Source: Helicobacteraceae bacterium
GTDB lineage: Bacteria > Campylobacterota > Campylobacteria > Campylobacterales > Sulfurimonadaceae
Length of the DNA stretch: 56,600 bases
Reading direction: 5' to 3'
Assembly (NCBI GenBank): GCA_013138865.1
Contig: WTBY01000075.1
Location: 1-56,600, forward strand
The notes beneath the pieces were generated by a model, which saw nothing but the letters and a program-made list of their open reading frames with translations, was not told the DNA's origin and made no database searches. This document shows, piece after piece, positions 27,545 to 35,884 of the stretch (its first letter is position 1; the number at the start of each line of letters is the position of its first letter). Both the position numbers and the translations under genes were made by a program.

Positions 27545-29074
27545 CTAATATTTAGCAGTTAGGCTCATATAGCCTATGCTTTGTGTTGCATCTTTTTTAG
27601 CAGGTTCACCAAAGTGCCAACCACTTCCAGTATAGTCCTCTTTAATATATAAGTACCCTACTTTAGCATACAGATGGCTGTAAAACTGCCATGTAAGGTA
27701 ACCCTCAACAGCGTCACCACGAGTTGCAAGTTTATTGTACATATCTGTAGCACCTTGTGTAGCTGAGAACCAATACTTACTACCATGGTTATACTCTGCA
27801 CCAAAACTAACTTCTTTATTTAAATCATACTTACTACCTAAATAGACTGAGTATCCATTATCTTTTAACATTGTTCCTTGAGCGTAAGAGGCAGTAGAAA
27901 AACCAACACCACCATCTACAGTTAGTTGAGCAGATGGGTTAGAAGGATCAATCTGATAGTTATCAGAGTTTCCATTTCCGTGTGGATTAGAGAGTGCAGT
28001 ATGAAGAAAAACAGTTGCATCAGTTTTTGCAAATTTTTGTATATCTAAACCTATACCATAAGTAAAAATATCACCTAAGTTGTGTGCATCATCTGCATTA
28101 ACATCTGGACCTAAATATGGGTGAGCTTTAAAATCATTTAGTAAGTTAACACCAAATGACAGAAGTGAGTTACCTAAAAAGTTTAGCTTAGTATCATAGT
28201 AGAGTCCTGCAACATTTGCATTGTCTATGTTCTCTCTATTACACTGATATGGGTAAAAAGAGGCACGAAGCGTGTATGCTTTTGCAAGTATTGCTCTTAA
28301 GTATGAGTCAGAAGCAACTTTTTGAGTACCAATAACTCCGTAAGTGTTCATATCAAAGACGAGAGCAGGAAACATTGACTTTCTTTTTGTACTTTGTGCA
28401 AACTGCATAGGAGTTCCACTTGTTGTCGGAAGAACACCAAAAGAGAGTGTAAATGCTTTGTCTGATTTTTTATTTGGCGTATAGTCAATATATGCACGAT
28501 CAATATCAAAAGCACTTGACGATGTCACAGATTTAATATCACGAGATAAAATACAGACTCTCTCATTAGACTGAGAAGAGTTAACAAAAAGCATTCTACC
28601 ATTGAACTTTACTTTTTCATCTAGTTCAGCGCTCATATTCAGACGAAAACGGATCGTTGTTGCTGGAGCAAAGTTTTTAGTGTAGTTATCTCTACGATCG
28701 TAAGTTCCATCTGGTCGATAAGCAGGATTATCATAGATTTTGGTATTTTCACCCTCTATTCCATTGTTCTGATAGTCAAATTTATCTACTCTAAGCTCTA
28801 GCTCTGGAGAGAAGTTTATTTTATCTAAAATACTTTTTCTCTCTATATAGTCAAGTATAGGCAATATGTCTGAAACATCATCAGCATTTAATTTTGAAAT
28901 TTTAGAGTTTTGACTTGTTAGTTTAGTGTTTAAAGTTGTACTTTTTGTATTTTGTAAAGTTAGTTGTTTTAGTTCAAGAATTTCATTTTCCAAAAACTCT
29001 ATTCTCTTTTCTAGTTCACTTTGTGAAGCTAACAGTAGAGTAGTAAAAGTTGTTAAAATAAGTAATTTTTTCAT
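27545..29074 (-). CDS. DUF3373-like outer-membrane porin-type protein
   Basis: The 509-residue product has a signal peptide (about 1-17), a short coiled coil (about 18-60; SELEKRIEFLENEILELKQL), then a long beta-strand-rich barrel ending YMSLTAKY. This matches the DUF3373 family, which I know mainly from sulfur-oxidising Campylobacterota. It is probably an outer-membrane channel, and its substrate is unknown. The ATG directly abuts the stop codon of the small exported protein upstream, and a GGDEF-EAL gene follows nine bases downstream. The three probably form one transcript. Aromatic residues near the C-terminus fit a barrel. Confidence 0.75.
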   Translation of the reverse strand: MKKLLILTTFTTLLLASQSELEKRIEFLENEILELKQLTLQNTKSTTLNTKLTSQNSKISKLNADDVSDILPILDYIERKSILDKINFSPELELRVDKFDYQNNGIEGENTKIYDNPAYRPDGTYDRRDNYTKNFAPATTIRFRLNMSAELDEKVKFNGRMLFVNSSQSNERVCILSRDIKSVTSSSAFDIDRAYIDYTPNKKSDKAFTLSFGVLPTTSGTPMQFAQSTKRKSMFPALVFDMNTYGVIGTQKVASDSYLRAILAKAYTLRASFYPYQCNRENIDNANVAGLYYDTKLNFLGNSLLSFGVNLLNDFKAHPYLGPDVNADDAHNLGDIFTYGIGLDIQKFAKTDATVFLHTALSNPHGNGNSDNYQIDPSNPSAQLTVDGGVGFSTASYAQGTMLKDNGYSVYLGSKYDLNKEVSFGAEYNHGSKYWFSATQGATDMYNKLATRGDAVEGYLTWQFYSHLYAKVGYLYIKEDYTGSGWHFGEPAKKDATQSIGYMSLTAKY

Positions 29075-29335
29075 TTATAATCCTGGTACTATAGGTTGCT
29101 CTGAGTCTGCTGCATGTTCTATGAGGTATTGTTTTAACTTACCTCTAGTCTCAGGTGAAATATCATTAAGACTGTATCGAACAAGTCTTCTTTGAGTAGA
29201 GAATATACGCTCCCACTGTATAGTAGCTTTAGTTCCTGCATAAAGATTCAAATTTTTGGCTAAAACTTGTATATCATCTGCTTGGGAAAGAGTACAAATA
29301 AAAGTTAATATGATAAATTTTGATAAATTTTTAAT
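29075..29335 (-). CDS. small exported protein, probable AUU start
   Basis: This frame of 86 residues has no ATG, GTG or TTG near its start. It begins at an ATT codon directly preceded by an in-frame TAG. An excellent ribosome binding site (AGGGGGAAG) lies a few bases upstream. The reading KNLSKFIILTFICTLSQA is a textbook signal peptide with a cleavage site before DDIQV. The mature part (LAKNLNLYAGTKATIQWERI, ending EQPIVPGL) looks well conserved in character. The stop codon abuts the ATG of the DUF3373 gene. Either AUU is the natural start, as known for infC, or ATG has mutated. I do not know its function. Confidence 0.65.
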   Translation of the reverse strand: MKNLSKFIILTFICTLSQADDIQVLAKNLNLYAGTKATIQWERIFSTQRRLVRYSLNDISPETRGKLKQYLIEHAADSEQPIVPGL

Positions 29336-29413
29336 CTACTTCCCCCTACATTAGAATATTTTGAATATAATTATAGCAAAATAATTTAATAAGTTTTATA
29401 GGTGGTGCTTAAT

Positions 29414-30085
29414 ATGTCAGCAAAAATACTACTATTAGAAGATGATATGACACTAAACGAAACAATTGTTGATTTTTTAGAAGATAACAATTATGAAGTA
29501 ATTTCTGTTTATGATGGAGAAGAAGCATCCACACTTATATATGAACAAAATTTTGATCTTTTTGTATTTGATGTAAATGTACCTTTACTAAATGGGTTTG
29601 AACTTCTCAAACAAAAAAGAGAAGATGGTATTAAAACTCCTGCCATTTTTATAACATCTCTTAACTCCATAGAGTCTTTAGAATCTGGTTATGAAGCTGG
29701 ATGTGATGACTATATTAGAAAACCTTTTATACTTAAAGAGTTACTATTTAGAGTAGAAAACATACTCAAAAGGGGCTATTTTCATGAGAGTGATTCTAAA
29801 ATTAAGATAGATACAAATATAGAGTATGACACCTCATCAAATCTACTATTTATAAACACTAAAGAGGTTAGCCTTAATAACAAAGAGTCTAAGTTACTAA
29901 AGCTATTTTTACAACATCAAGATGAAGCCATAACACATGAACTAATATATGAAACACTTTGGCAATACGAAGAAGTACCAAGTGAAACTGCACTAAGAAC
30001 GTATATAAAGAACCTTAGAAAATTAATAGGAAAGGAAAAAATTGTCAGTATCAAGAAAGTTGGATATAGATTTACTAGCAAGTGA
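29414..30085 (+). CDS. OmpR-family response regulator
   Basis: This is a receiver domain (about residues 1-120; acidic cluster LLEDD, phosphoacceptor Asp in FVFDVNVPLLNG, Lys in IRKPF) followed by a winged-helix DNA-binding domain (about 130-223, ending VGYRFTSK). The frame extends up to GTG 29402, but the strong AGGTGG ribosome binding site at 29400-29405 points to ATG 29414 as the true start. It overlaps the sensor kinase gene by 44 bases. Divergent from the porin-like operon starting at 29335, which it could control. The pair is followed by a cytochrome gene, suggesting respiration-linked control. Confidence 0.92.
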   Translation: MSAKILLLEDDMTLNETIVDFLEDNNYEVISVYDGEEASTLIYEQNFDLFVFDVNVPLLNGFELLKQKREDGIKTPAIFITSLNSIESLESGYEAGCDDYIRKPFILKELLFRVENILKRGYFHESDSKIKIDTNIEYDTSSNLLFINTKEVSLNNKESKLLKLFLQHQDEAITHELIYETLWQYEEVPSETALRTYIKNLRKLIGKEKIVSIKKVGYRFTSK

Positions 30086-31232
30086 AAAGCAATCTTTACG
30101 TAGATTTTTATCACTATATATTTTACTAACTATTATAATAATATCGATCTTCTCTTTTGTATATTATGAGTTTCAAAAAGATCTTATGTTGCAAGAAAAA
30201 AGAGTAACTCTTCAAGAGTATTCTAGAGAACTTATTCATGATCTAAAAAAGCTTCACAGCAATTTTAATACAACCCAAACTTATCCAAGGTATGAAAACT
30301 TTACAAGTTCTATTTTTGACAATAATAAAAAACTTATTTTTAGAACATCTAACTCAACAAAAGTGCCAAATAAAATTTTATCCTTAAAAGATAATACTAT
30401 TCGTCTTGTTAGTGTCCCAGAGTCTTACTACTTAGGTGCTACATATATTTTAATTGAAGCCAAAGACGATCAAATATGGCTAGAAAAAACAAAAAAGACA
30501 ATTTTACTATTTTCTACTATCTCTTTTATTTTTATGTCTTTTATAGGGTATGTTTTAATGAGACTCTTTTTAAAGCCTATGAGAGATGCTTTACAACTAC
30601 TCGATCACTTTATTAAAGACACGACGCATGAACTAAATACGCCAGTAACTACGATCGTAGCCAATATTGAGATGATCGATCACTCATCACTAGATCCTAA
30701 ACTACTCAAAAAAATAAAACGTATAGATATAGGTGCTAAAACTATCTCTAATATATATCAAGATCTTACATACTTAACGCTAGGTAATAAAATTATTTCT
30801 CACGATCAAGAGTTAAATGTAGCTAGCATAGCCAAAGAGCGAGTTGAATATTTTAGATCAATAGCTGATGCGAAAAAAGTTACTTTAGAGGTAGACGTAC
30901 AACAAGAGAGTACTCTAAACATGGATCTAGCTAAGTTTTCAAAGCTACTAGACAACCTACTCTCTAATGCCATTAAATATAACGTAGTTAATGGAAATGT
31001 TAAAGTAACTATTTACAACAAAAGTATAATAGTTGAAGATAGTGGAATAGGAATACCAAAAGATAAACTCTCTAAAATATTAACAAGATACAGTCGTTTT
31101 AATAAAAGTACAGGTGGCTTTGGAATAGGTTTAAATATAGTCTCTTTAATATGTAAAGAGTATGATCTCTCAATTGAGGTTAGCTCAGAGTTAAAAATAG
31201 GTACAAAAGTGAGTATATCATGGTTAAAGTAA
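30042..31232 (+). CDS. membrane sensor histidine kinase
   Basis: The 396-residue kinase has two transmembrane helices (about 23-43 and 153-177) enclosing a periplasmic sensor domain of about 110 residues, then a dimerisation/phosphoacceptor region with the His in TTHELNTPVTTI (about 198), and an ATPase domain with LLDNLLSNAIKYN, VEDSGIGIP and GGFGIGLNIV. The TTG start at 30042 lies inside the response-regulator gene, and AGGAAAGG at 30027-30034 is a good ribosome binding site for it. TTG 30060 is an alternative. The following cytochrome gene starts 13 bases before its end. The ligand is unknown. Confidence 0.92.
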   Translation: MSVSRKLDIDLLASEKQSLRRFLSLYILLTIIIISIFSFVYYEFQKDLMLQEKRVTLQEYSRELIHDLKKLHSNFNTTQTYPRYENFTSSIFDNNKKLIFRTSNSTKVPNKILSLKDNTIRLVSVPESYYLGATYILIEAKDDQIWLEKTKKTILLFSTISFIFMSFIGYVLMRLFLKPMRDALQLLDHFIKDTTHELNTPVTTIVANIEMIDHSSLDPKLLKKIKRIDIGAKTISNIYQDLTYLTLGNKIISHDQELNVASIAKERVEYFRSIADAKKVTLEVDVQQESTLNMDLAKFSKLLDNLLSNAIKYNVVNGNVKVTIYNKSIIVEDSGIGIPKDKLSKILTRYSRFNKSTGGFGIGLNIVSLICKEYDLSIEVSSELKIGTKVSISWLK

Positions 31233-31546
31233 TTTTACTACTACTAAGTGTAACTATTTTATATGCTGACATATATGTGAAGAACTGTCTACCTTGCCAT
31301 CAAAAACAACCCGTAAGCATAGAAAACTATTTTTATAAGTACCTACTTCACTATAGCTCTGAAGAAGATGTAAAGAGTGCTATGGTTAGTTTCTTAAAAG
31401 ATCCAACAAAAGAGAGTAGCGTAATGCCAAGTAAGTTTATAGATCAGTTTGGTATAAAAAGTAAAACTACACTTAACGAGAAAGAGTTACAGCAAGCTGT
31501 AAACATCTACTGGAAAAAATATACTGTTTTTGGAAAATTAAAATAG
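31220..31546 (+). CDS. small periplasmic cytochrome c-like protein
   Basis: The product has 108 residues with a signal peptide (about 1-16) and one haem-binding CLPCH motif at about residues 24-28. A Met in SSVMPSKF (about 72) could be the second axial ligand. It overlaps the histidine kinase gene by 13 bases and probably belongs to the same transcript. It may serve as a redox input or as a target of the two-component system. It resembles mono-haem cytochromes but is too divergent for me to assign a subfamily. Confidence 0.75.
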   Translation: MVKVILLLLSVTILYADIYVKNCLPCHQKQPVSIENYFYKYLLHYSSEEDVKSAMVSFLKDPTKESSVMPSKFIDQFGIKSKTTLNEKELQQAVNIYWKKYTVFGKLK

Positions 31547-31604
31547 TTACAACTCTTCACATTAATATTACTTTTTAAGAAAGACTATCTATAACTTGTA
31601 TATT

Positions 31605-31661
31605 TATAATAGTTTATGTTAGAATTCACAATTATTTCACAATAAGCTGTTAAAATAACAG
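31605..31661 (+). promoter_or_regulatory. promoter and operator-like inverted repeat of the cytochrome gene
   Basis: TATAAT at 31605-31610 is a probable -10 element. Downstream, CTGTTA-AAA-TAACAG (31647-31661) is a perfect 6-bp inverted repeat in the leader, followed by a ribosome binding site AAAGGA (31672-31677). The repeat could be a regulator site or a weak leader hairpin. The whole gap 31547-31684 holds no gene. Confidence 0.35.
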
Positions 31662-31684
31662 TACAAAAACAAAAGGATCGAAAT

Positions 31685-31963
31685 ATGAAAAAAATTGCAT
31701 TAGCATTAACAGTATCAAGTGTTGCTCTATTAGCAGCAGTAAATGTAGGCGCTTGTAAAGGTTGTCACGGAGCTAACTTTGAAAAGAAAGCTATGGGTAA
31801 ATCTAAAGTTGTTGCAGACATGACTCATGCAGACATCGCAGCTTCACTTAAAGGTTACAAAGCAGGAACTTACGGAGGACCAATGAAAGGTCTTATGAAA
31901 GGTCAAGTTGCTAAGTATTCTGACGCTGACCTAGATGCATTCGCTCAAACTATTGGTAAATAG
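31685..31963 (+). CDS. periplasmic class I cytochrome c (c553-like)
   Basis: This 92-residue exported mono-haem cytochrome has a signal peptide (about 1-20), then CKGCH at about residues 24-28, and the axial Met probably in GGPMKGLMKG (about 61-70). It should carry electrons between respiratory complexes in the periplasm. It has its own promoter and a strong downstream terminator, so it is a single-gene unit. Codon choice is cleaner than in its neighbours (GCA, AAA, GGT), as often seen for abundant proteins. Confidence 0.92.
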   Translation: MKKIALALTVSSVALLAAVNVGACKGCHGANFEKKAMGKSKVVADMTHADIAASLKGYKAGTYGGPMKGLMKGQVAKYSDADLDAFAQTIGK

Positions 31964-31979
31964 TAATTAACACCCTTTT

Positions 31980-32016
31980 CTCATTTAGCACTTAGCTAAA
32001 TGAGTCTCTCTTTTTC
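31980..32016 (+). terminator. rho-independent terminator after the cytochrome gene
   Basis: CTCATTTAGC (31980-31989) pairs perfectly with GCTAAATGAG (31995-32004) around a five-base loop, followed by TCTCTCTTTTTC. A 10-bp stem with a pyrimidine/U-rich tail is a convincing intrinsic terminator. It marks the left edge of the acquired region. Confidence 0.85.
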
Positions 32017-32083
32017 ATCACATATTTTAAATCACTAAAATAAAATATCATAACTAAATCTGAATATTTTATTACCAATGCTA

Positions 32084-32149
32084 TCATAACGGTTGACTTG
32101 AACTGTAGATTTTCGTAGAAAATTTATTAGTTCCAAGGTTTTGTTGTGT
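32084..32149 (-). other. attC-like recombination site 1 (Hachiman cassette)
   Basis: Read on the minus strand, the site runs from ACACAAC (outer R'' box) to GTTATGA (outer R' box). Inner arms CCTTGGAACT and AGTTCAAGTC pair with unpaired extra bases, around a small ATTTTC/GAAAAT hairpin. The extra bases lie in the minus-strand left arm, which by integron rules orients the site on the minus strand. It lies 14 bases after the stop codon of hamB, as expected for a cassette. It shares GGTTGACTTGA and TTCCAAGG (plus strand) with site 2. Confidence 0.7.
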
Positions 32150-32163
32150 ACAAAGTACATCAT

Positions 32164-32677
32164 TTAAAGAAACCTATTTAACTCAAATTTGTAAAAATCA
32201 TCAACTGAATTTTTATACTCTTCAAACTCAAAACTTACATTGACATTTTTGAATACATCTATTGATATATTATCTAATTGACCATCTTCTTCTAATCTTG
32301 AAATTAAACTTCCACTAAGTCCAATTTTTCTTAAGCTTGACTTGGATATATCTGTTGTACCATAGATATATAAGTTATACTCATCTTCATTAATTAAATT
32401 ATAATCATACATCATTGTAATGAATTTATTTAATTGAAAACTTACAAAATCATCTTCTATTTTTAATTTTACAATAGCTAGGTTAATTAATTCTTTATCA
32501 CTCTTAGCAGATAAATTCACATAAACTTCATTACTTGAATTTGGGTAAGGTTCTGTTGACTTAGATATTTCACCATACGTATTACCCACATAAAATTCTT
32601 GTCCATAAGTTGTCTTTTTTCTTTGAGAAAAATATTCAAACATTTTATTTATATTTGTATTAAGATTATATTTATGG
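32164..32677 (-). pseudogene. hamB: C-terminal part of hamB, separated by an IS element
   Basis: This is the 3' end (about 170 codons) of the Hachiman helicase gene, cut off by an IS insertion. The open frame continues to 33078, but everything beyond 32680 is antisense IS sequence and not real. Starting at HKYNLNTNINKMFEYF, the frame joins exactly in phase with the 5' part when the IS and one GAA copy are removed. Content includes an Asn-Ser-Ser-Asn-Glu-Val-Tyr-Val-Asn stretch and ends YKFELNRFL. No catalytic motif is visible. It lacks an obvious start of its own and is unlikely to be made as a stable protein. Confidence 0.85.
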
Positions 32678-32680
32678 GAA

Positions 32681-32704
32681 TGGAGTGGTAACATAAATTC
32701 ATAC
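32681..32704 (+). repeat. left terminal inverted repeat of the IS
   Basis: It begins TGGAGTGGTAACATAAATTC and pairs with the right end at 21 of 24 positions (mismatches at positions 6, 13 and 14). It lies directly next to the GAA target copy. Confidence 0.88.
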
Positions 32705-32752
32705 TTAGAATTAACGCATTCTAAGTTAAAATAAAAATGAATAAGGGTTACA

Positions 32753-33052
32753 ATGAGAACAAGTAAATATAGTAAAGAGTTTAGGGATTCAACGGTGCAG
32801 TTGATAATTAATAATAATGAGAGCATCTCAAAAGTTGCAATAGATTTGGATATAAATCCAAAGACTTTATATAATTGGGTTAGTACATATAAAAAAGTGC
32901 ATAATATAGCAACTAAAAGTGTTAATTCATCTTCATCTAATGAGACATTAGATGAAGAGAATAAACGCTTACGCCGAGAAAATAAGATATTGAAACAAGA
33001 GCGTGATATATTAAAAAAGGCAACAGCATACTTTGCAAAAGAAACTCTATAA
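32753..33052 (+). CDS. IS3-family transposase OrfA
   Basis: This 99-residue protein has an N-terminal helix-turn-helix (about residues 5-50; KYSKEFRDSTVQLI, then NPKTLYNWV) that should bind the IS ends, followed by a leucine-zipper-like helix (about 65-92; DEENKRLRRENKILKQE) for oligomerisation. It starts after a good AAGGG site. Near its end a slippery A-AAA-AAG lets ribosomes move to the orfB frame and make the OrfAB transposase. By itself OrfA usually represses transposition. Confidence 0.92.
   Translation: MRTSKYSKEFRDSTVQLIINNNESISKVAIDLDINPKTLYNWVSTYKKVHNIATKSVNSSSSNETLDEENKRLRRENKILKQERDILKKATAYFAKETL
33013..33019 (+). promoter_or_regulatory. programmed -1 frameshift site (A AAA AAG)
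   Basis: In the orfA frame the codons read TTA-AAA-AAG, so A-AAA-AAG forms the canonical heptamer used by IS3 elements. After a -1 slip the frame continues without a stop through KYAWIYKQQKSFSIKL into orfB. No downstream pseudoknot was modelled. Confidence 0.8.
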
Positions 33053-33099
33053 AGTATGCGTGGATATATAAACAACAAAAGAGTTTTAGCATAAAATTA

Positions 33100-33930
33100 A
33101 TGTGCAAGGTTATTAAAGTAGATAAGTCATCTTATTATCATTGGATACAAGCTGGTTCTATTATCAAAAAGGTTGATATAGAACTAAATGAGCTCATTAA
33201 ATCTATATTTATACAAGGTAGAAACACCTATGGTACTAGACGTATTCATGATAAGCTATTAGAACTTTATGGTCTAATAGTATCCAGACAGCGCATAGCT
33301 TCTATTATGAAGGATCTAAATCTAAAAGTAAAAATGAAAAGAAGATATAAAAATACAACTGATTCTAATCATAACCTTCCAATAGCACCTAATATTTTAA
33401 ATAGAGACTTTTATGCATCTAATCCTGATGAAAAATATGTAGGCGATATTACATATATATCCACAGGTGAGGGATGGTTATATCTTGCAACAGTGATTGA
33501 CCTATATTCAAGAAAAATTGTTGGTTGGTCTATGGCTGACACTATGAAAGTATCACTCGTAAATGATGCTTTAACTATGGCTATTAAGCATAGAAATCCA
33601 CCTATAGGACTTATCTGGCATACCGATAGAGGAAGCCAATATGCTTCTTACTCTCATAAAGATTTACTACAACAGCATGGTATCACTCAAAGTATGTCAA
33701 GAAAAGGTAATTGCTGGGACAATGCAGTGGCAGAAAGCTTCTTTAAAACATTAAAAAGTGATCTAGTATATAAAACATATTTCTATACTAAAAGACAAGC
33801 GAAAAGAGAGATATTTGAATATATTGAGTTTTACTATAATAGAACAAGATCACACAGTTACTTGGGCAATTTATCTCCTACTAGGTTTGAAGAAATAAAT
33901 GATATGTTACAAATCGAAATGGTTGCTTAG
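33100..33930 (+). CDS. IS3-family transposase OrfB (DDE integrase core)
   Basis: This is the 276-residue catalytic part of the transposase. The DDE triad is visible: Asp in VGDITYIS, Asp in WHTDRGSQYAS, and Glu in NCWDNAVAESFFKTLKSDL. An N-terminal HTH_21-like region (about 5-60; RNTYGTRRIHDKL) precedes the rve core. The functional frame begins upstream of this ATG, reached by frameshifting from orfA. The C-terminus (YNRTRSHSYLGNLSPTRFEE) is typical. Nothing is truncated, so the element should be able to transpose. Confidence 0.94.
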   Translation: MCKVIKVDKSSYYHWIQAGSIIKKVDIELNELIKSIFIQGRNTYGTRRIHDKLLELYGLIVSRQRIASIMKDLNLKVKMKRRYKNTTDSNHNLPIAPNILNRDFYASNPDEKYVGDITYISTGEGWLYLATVIDLYSRKIVGWSMADTMKVSLVNDALTMAIKHRNPPIGLIWHTDRGSQYASYSHKDLLQQHGITQSMSRKGNCWDNAVAESFFKTLKSDLVYKTYFYTKRQAKREIFEYIEFYYNRTRSHSYLGNLSPTRFEEINDMLQIEMVA

Positions 33931-33946
33931 AAATAAGTTAGAAAGT

Positions 33947-33970
33947 GTATGAATTTCAGTTACCTCTCCA
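33947..33970 (-). repeat. right terminal inverted repeat of the IS
   Basis: On the minus strand it begins TGGAGAGGTAACTGAAATTC, matching the left end at 21 of 24 positions. It is followed on the plus strand by the second GAA target copy at 33971-33973. Confidence 0.88.
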
Positions 33971-35877
33971 GAATTACTGATATGCATTTCATAGTAGTTT
34001 CTTGCTTCAGGATTTGACAATCGTTTAAATTCAAATTCTATAATATTATTTTCTAGTCCTTTAATAAATAAAATATATATTTTATCCATCATGGTTAGTT
34101 CTTTCCATTTTTCACTTGAATGATTAATTTTCTCTATAACATTGAAAATATGTTCAATAGTTAGCTTACTATTTTCATAAATATTATATATACCAACCTC
34201 AATTAAATACTTTTTGGTTGCATCAAAATTATTTTGAGGTTCTTTTATTATAAAATCTTCTTCATGTTTTATTTTTAATGGTTTTAGTTGGTCTTGAGTA
34301 TCTAATTTGTCAAAATCAAATGATTCTAATGTAGGATTTTGAATTTTATCTTTAAATATTCTACTTCTTAATAATTCTATTTTCTTTGACATATTGCTTT
34401 TTTTACGATTATATTTATTAGAATTAATAAAATGTATTTTAGGAACTAGTTTATTTAATGTATTCTCGCTTTTAAATATTTCATTTAATCTATTTGCTCT
34501 ACCAATTAGGTTAGTTAGTTCCTTAGCTTGTAGCGAATGTGTATTTAAAATAAATATAGTATCAATTGGAAAATTTATTCCTTCTAAAATAACAGTATTA
34601 GCAATAATATATTTTAAGTCAGTAAGTTCCTTAAATTTATATTCAAGGTATTCTTTTATTAGATCTGGAACTTTTCCGTGAATATAAAGAAAACCTTTTT
34701 TTACAAAGTCTACACAATAGAAATCTTTATGTATATTTTCTTCAAGAATTTTTGATAACTCAATTAATTTATCATTTTCAATATCAATTCCATTACTTAG
34801 TGTTTTTGAAAAATCTTCTATTTTTTTTGGAGAACGAATATAAAAGAAATTTTTCTTCTGTGTATTTTCATTAATATATTCAAGCTGATTTTTATATTTA
34901 TTTACAAAATAAAATTCATTAACAAACCTATTGTATTTATACACTTCATCATTAAGCCTATACTCATAAATATCAGGTTCTTTTATATTAAAGTTTATTC
35001 TTTGTTCTTGAATTTCTTGTTGATTAGAGATTTTTAAATTATCACTATTCATAATTAATGGTGACAAATATATAATTTTTTGCTTTGGGTTTAGTACTTT
35101 ATTTTTTTTAATAAGTCTTGACAATAAAATACTACGATGTGATTTATCAAAAATATTATGAGCTTCATCAATAAATAATATATCAAAATATATATCATTT
35201 TTATTAATTAGTCTTAGTGCTCTCTCTTGTGTAAAAACAGCAATAAAAGATTTGTCATTATCATACATTTCGTCATGAATTATAATTCTTTTATCTGAAA
35301 TATGACTTCTCAATAATTTATATGTTTGTGCTAACAATGATTTTGTAGGTACAATAATTCCTATTTTCTCATTAGCTTTATTTAATTTTAAGTGTTCTAC
35401 AATAATGGAACTTTTTCCGTATGATGTTGGTGCAATATAGCTCTGTTCATCTTCTTTACTTGAAAGTAAAATATTTCTTTGCTTTTTTTGTTCATAAGTT
35501 TCTATATAATCATTATTTCTAAAATTTTCTAAATTAAATTTAATAACCATATCATTAACATTAATATATTCAAGTAAATTATTTTCAATAATATAGTTTG
35601 ATATAGGGTATAGTCCAAAATTAGTTGATATATCATAAAGTGGTTCAAAGTCATTATATTTAAACGTATATTTTAAAATTAAATAATAAGCTAGTTCAAT
35701 ATAGCTGGTATGTGTTTTATTACTTTCATATTGTCTTAAAAAAATAATGGCACTACTTAATATATAGGTTTTTTCCTCATCGGTCAAATCAGCATCTAAT
35801 GTTAACTTTTCTATGATATTTTTAAATAAAGGCATTTTGTTTATTGCAGTTAGTGATATTTTTTCTACTTGTTCCAT
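33971..35877 (-). pseudogene. hamB: N-terminal part of Hachiman helicase HamB, interrupted by IS
   Basis: About 635 codons of a superfamily 2 helicase, the nucleic-acid translocating partner of HamA in Hachiman anti-phage defence. A Walker A-like APTSYGKS is at residues 149-156, the DEAH box IDEAH at 236-240, a motif III-like YLSPLI near 270, and the C-terminal helicase motifs VILEGINFP and LIGRANRLNE (about 445-480). The frame runs 21 codons into the IS and stops, so a 656-residue truncated protein could still be made with all helicase motifs. What is lost is the last ~170 residues. Without the IS the gene would encode 806 residues. It starts seven bases after hamA. Confidence 0.85.
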
Positions 35878-35884
35878 CTTAAAC

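Larger units (their letters stand above)
32681..33970 (+). mobile_element. IS3-family insertion sequence, 1290 bp
   Basis: The element is bounded by 24-bp terminal inverted repeats (32681-32704 and 33947-33970; 21 of 24 match) starting TGGAG at each end. A 3-bp direct duplication GAA flanks it (32678-32680 and 33971-33973). It encodes overlapping-style orfA and orfB with a slippery heptamer. Length, repeat ends TG...CA, 3-bp target duplication and the DDE transposase all fit the IS3 family (IS3 or IS150 group). Both frames look intact, so it may still be active. It is inserted in hamB and oriented opposite to it. Confidence 0.93.

Noticed and set aside
32164-33078. A single 304-residue minus-strand protein
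   Set aside because: Its first 130 residues are the antisense of the IS transposase OrfA and left end. Only the part from 32677 downwards is real, as the 3' end of hamB.
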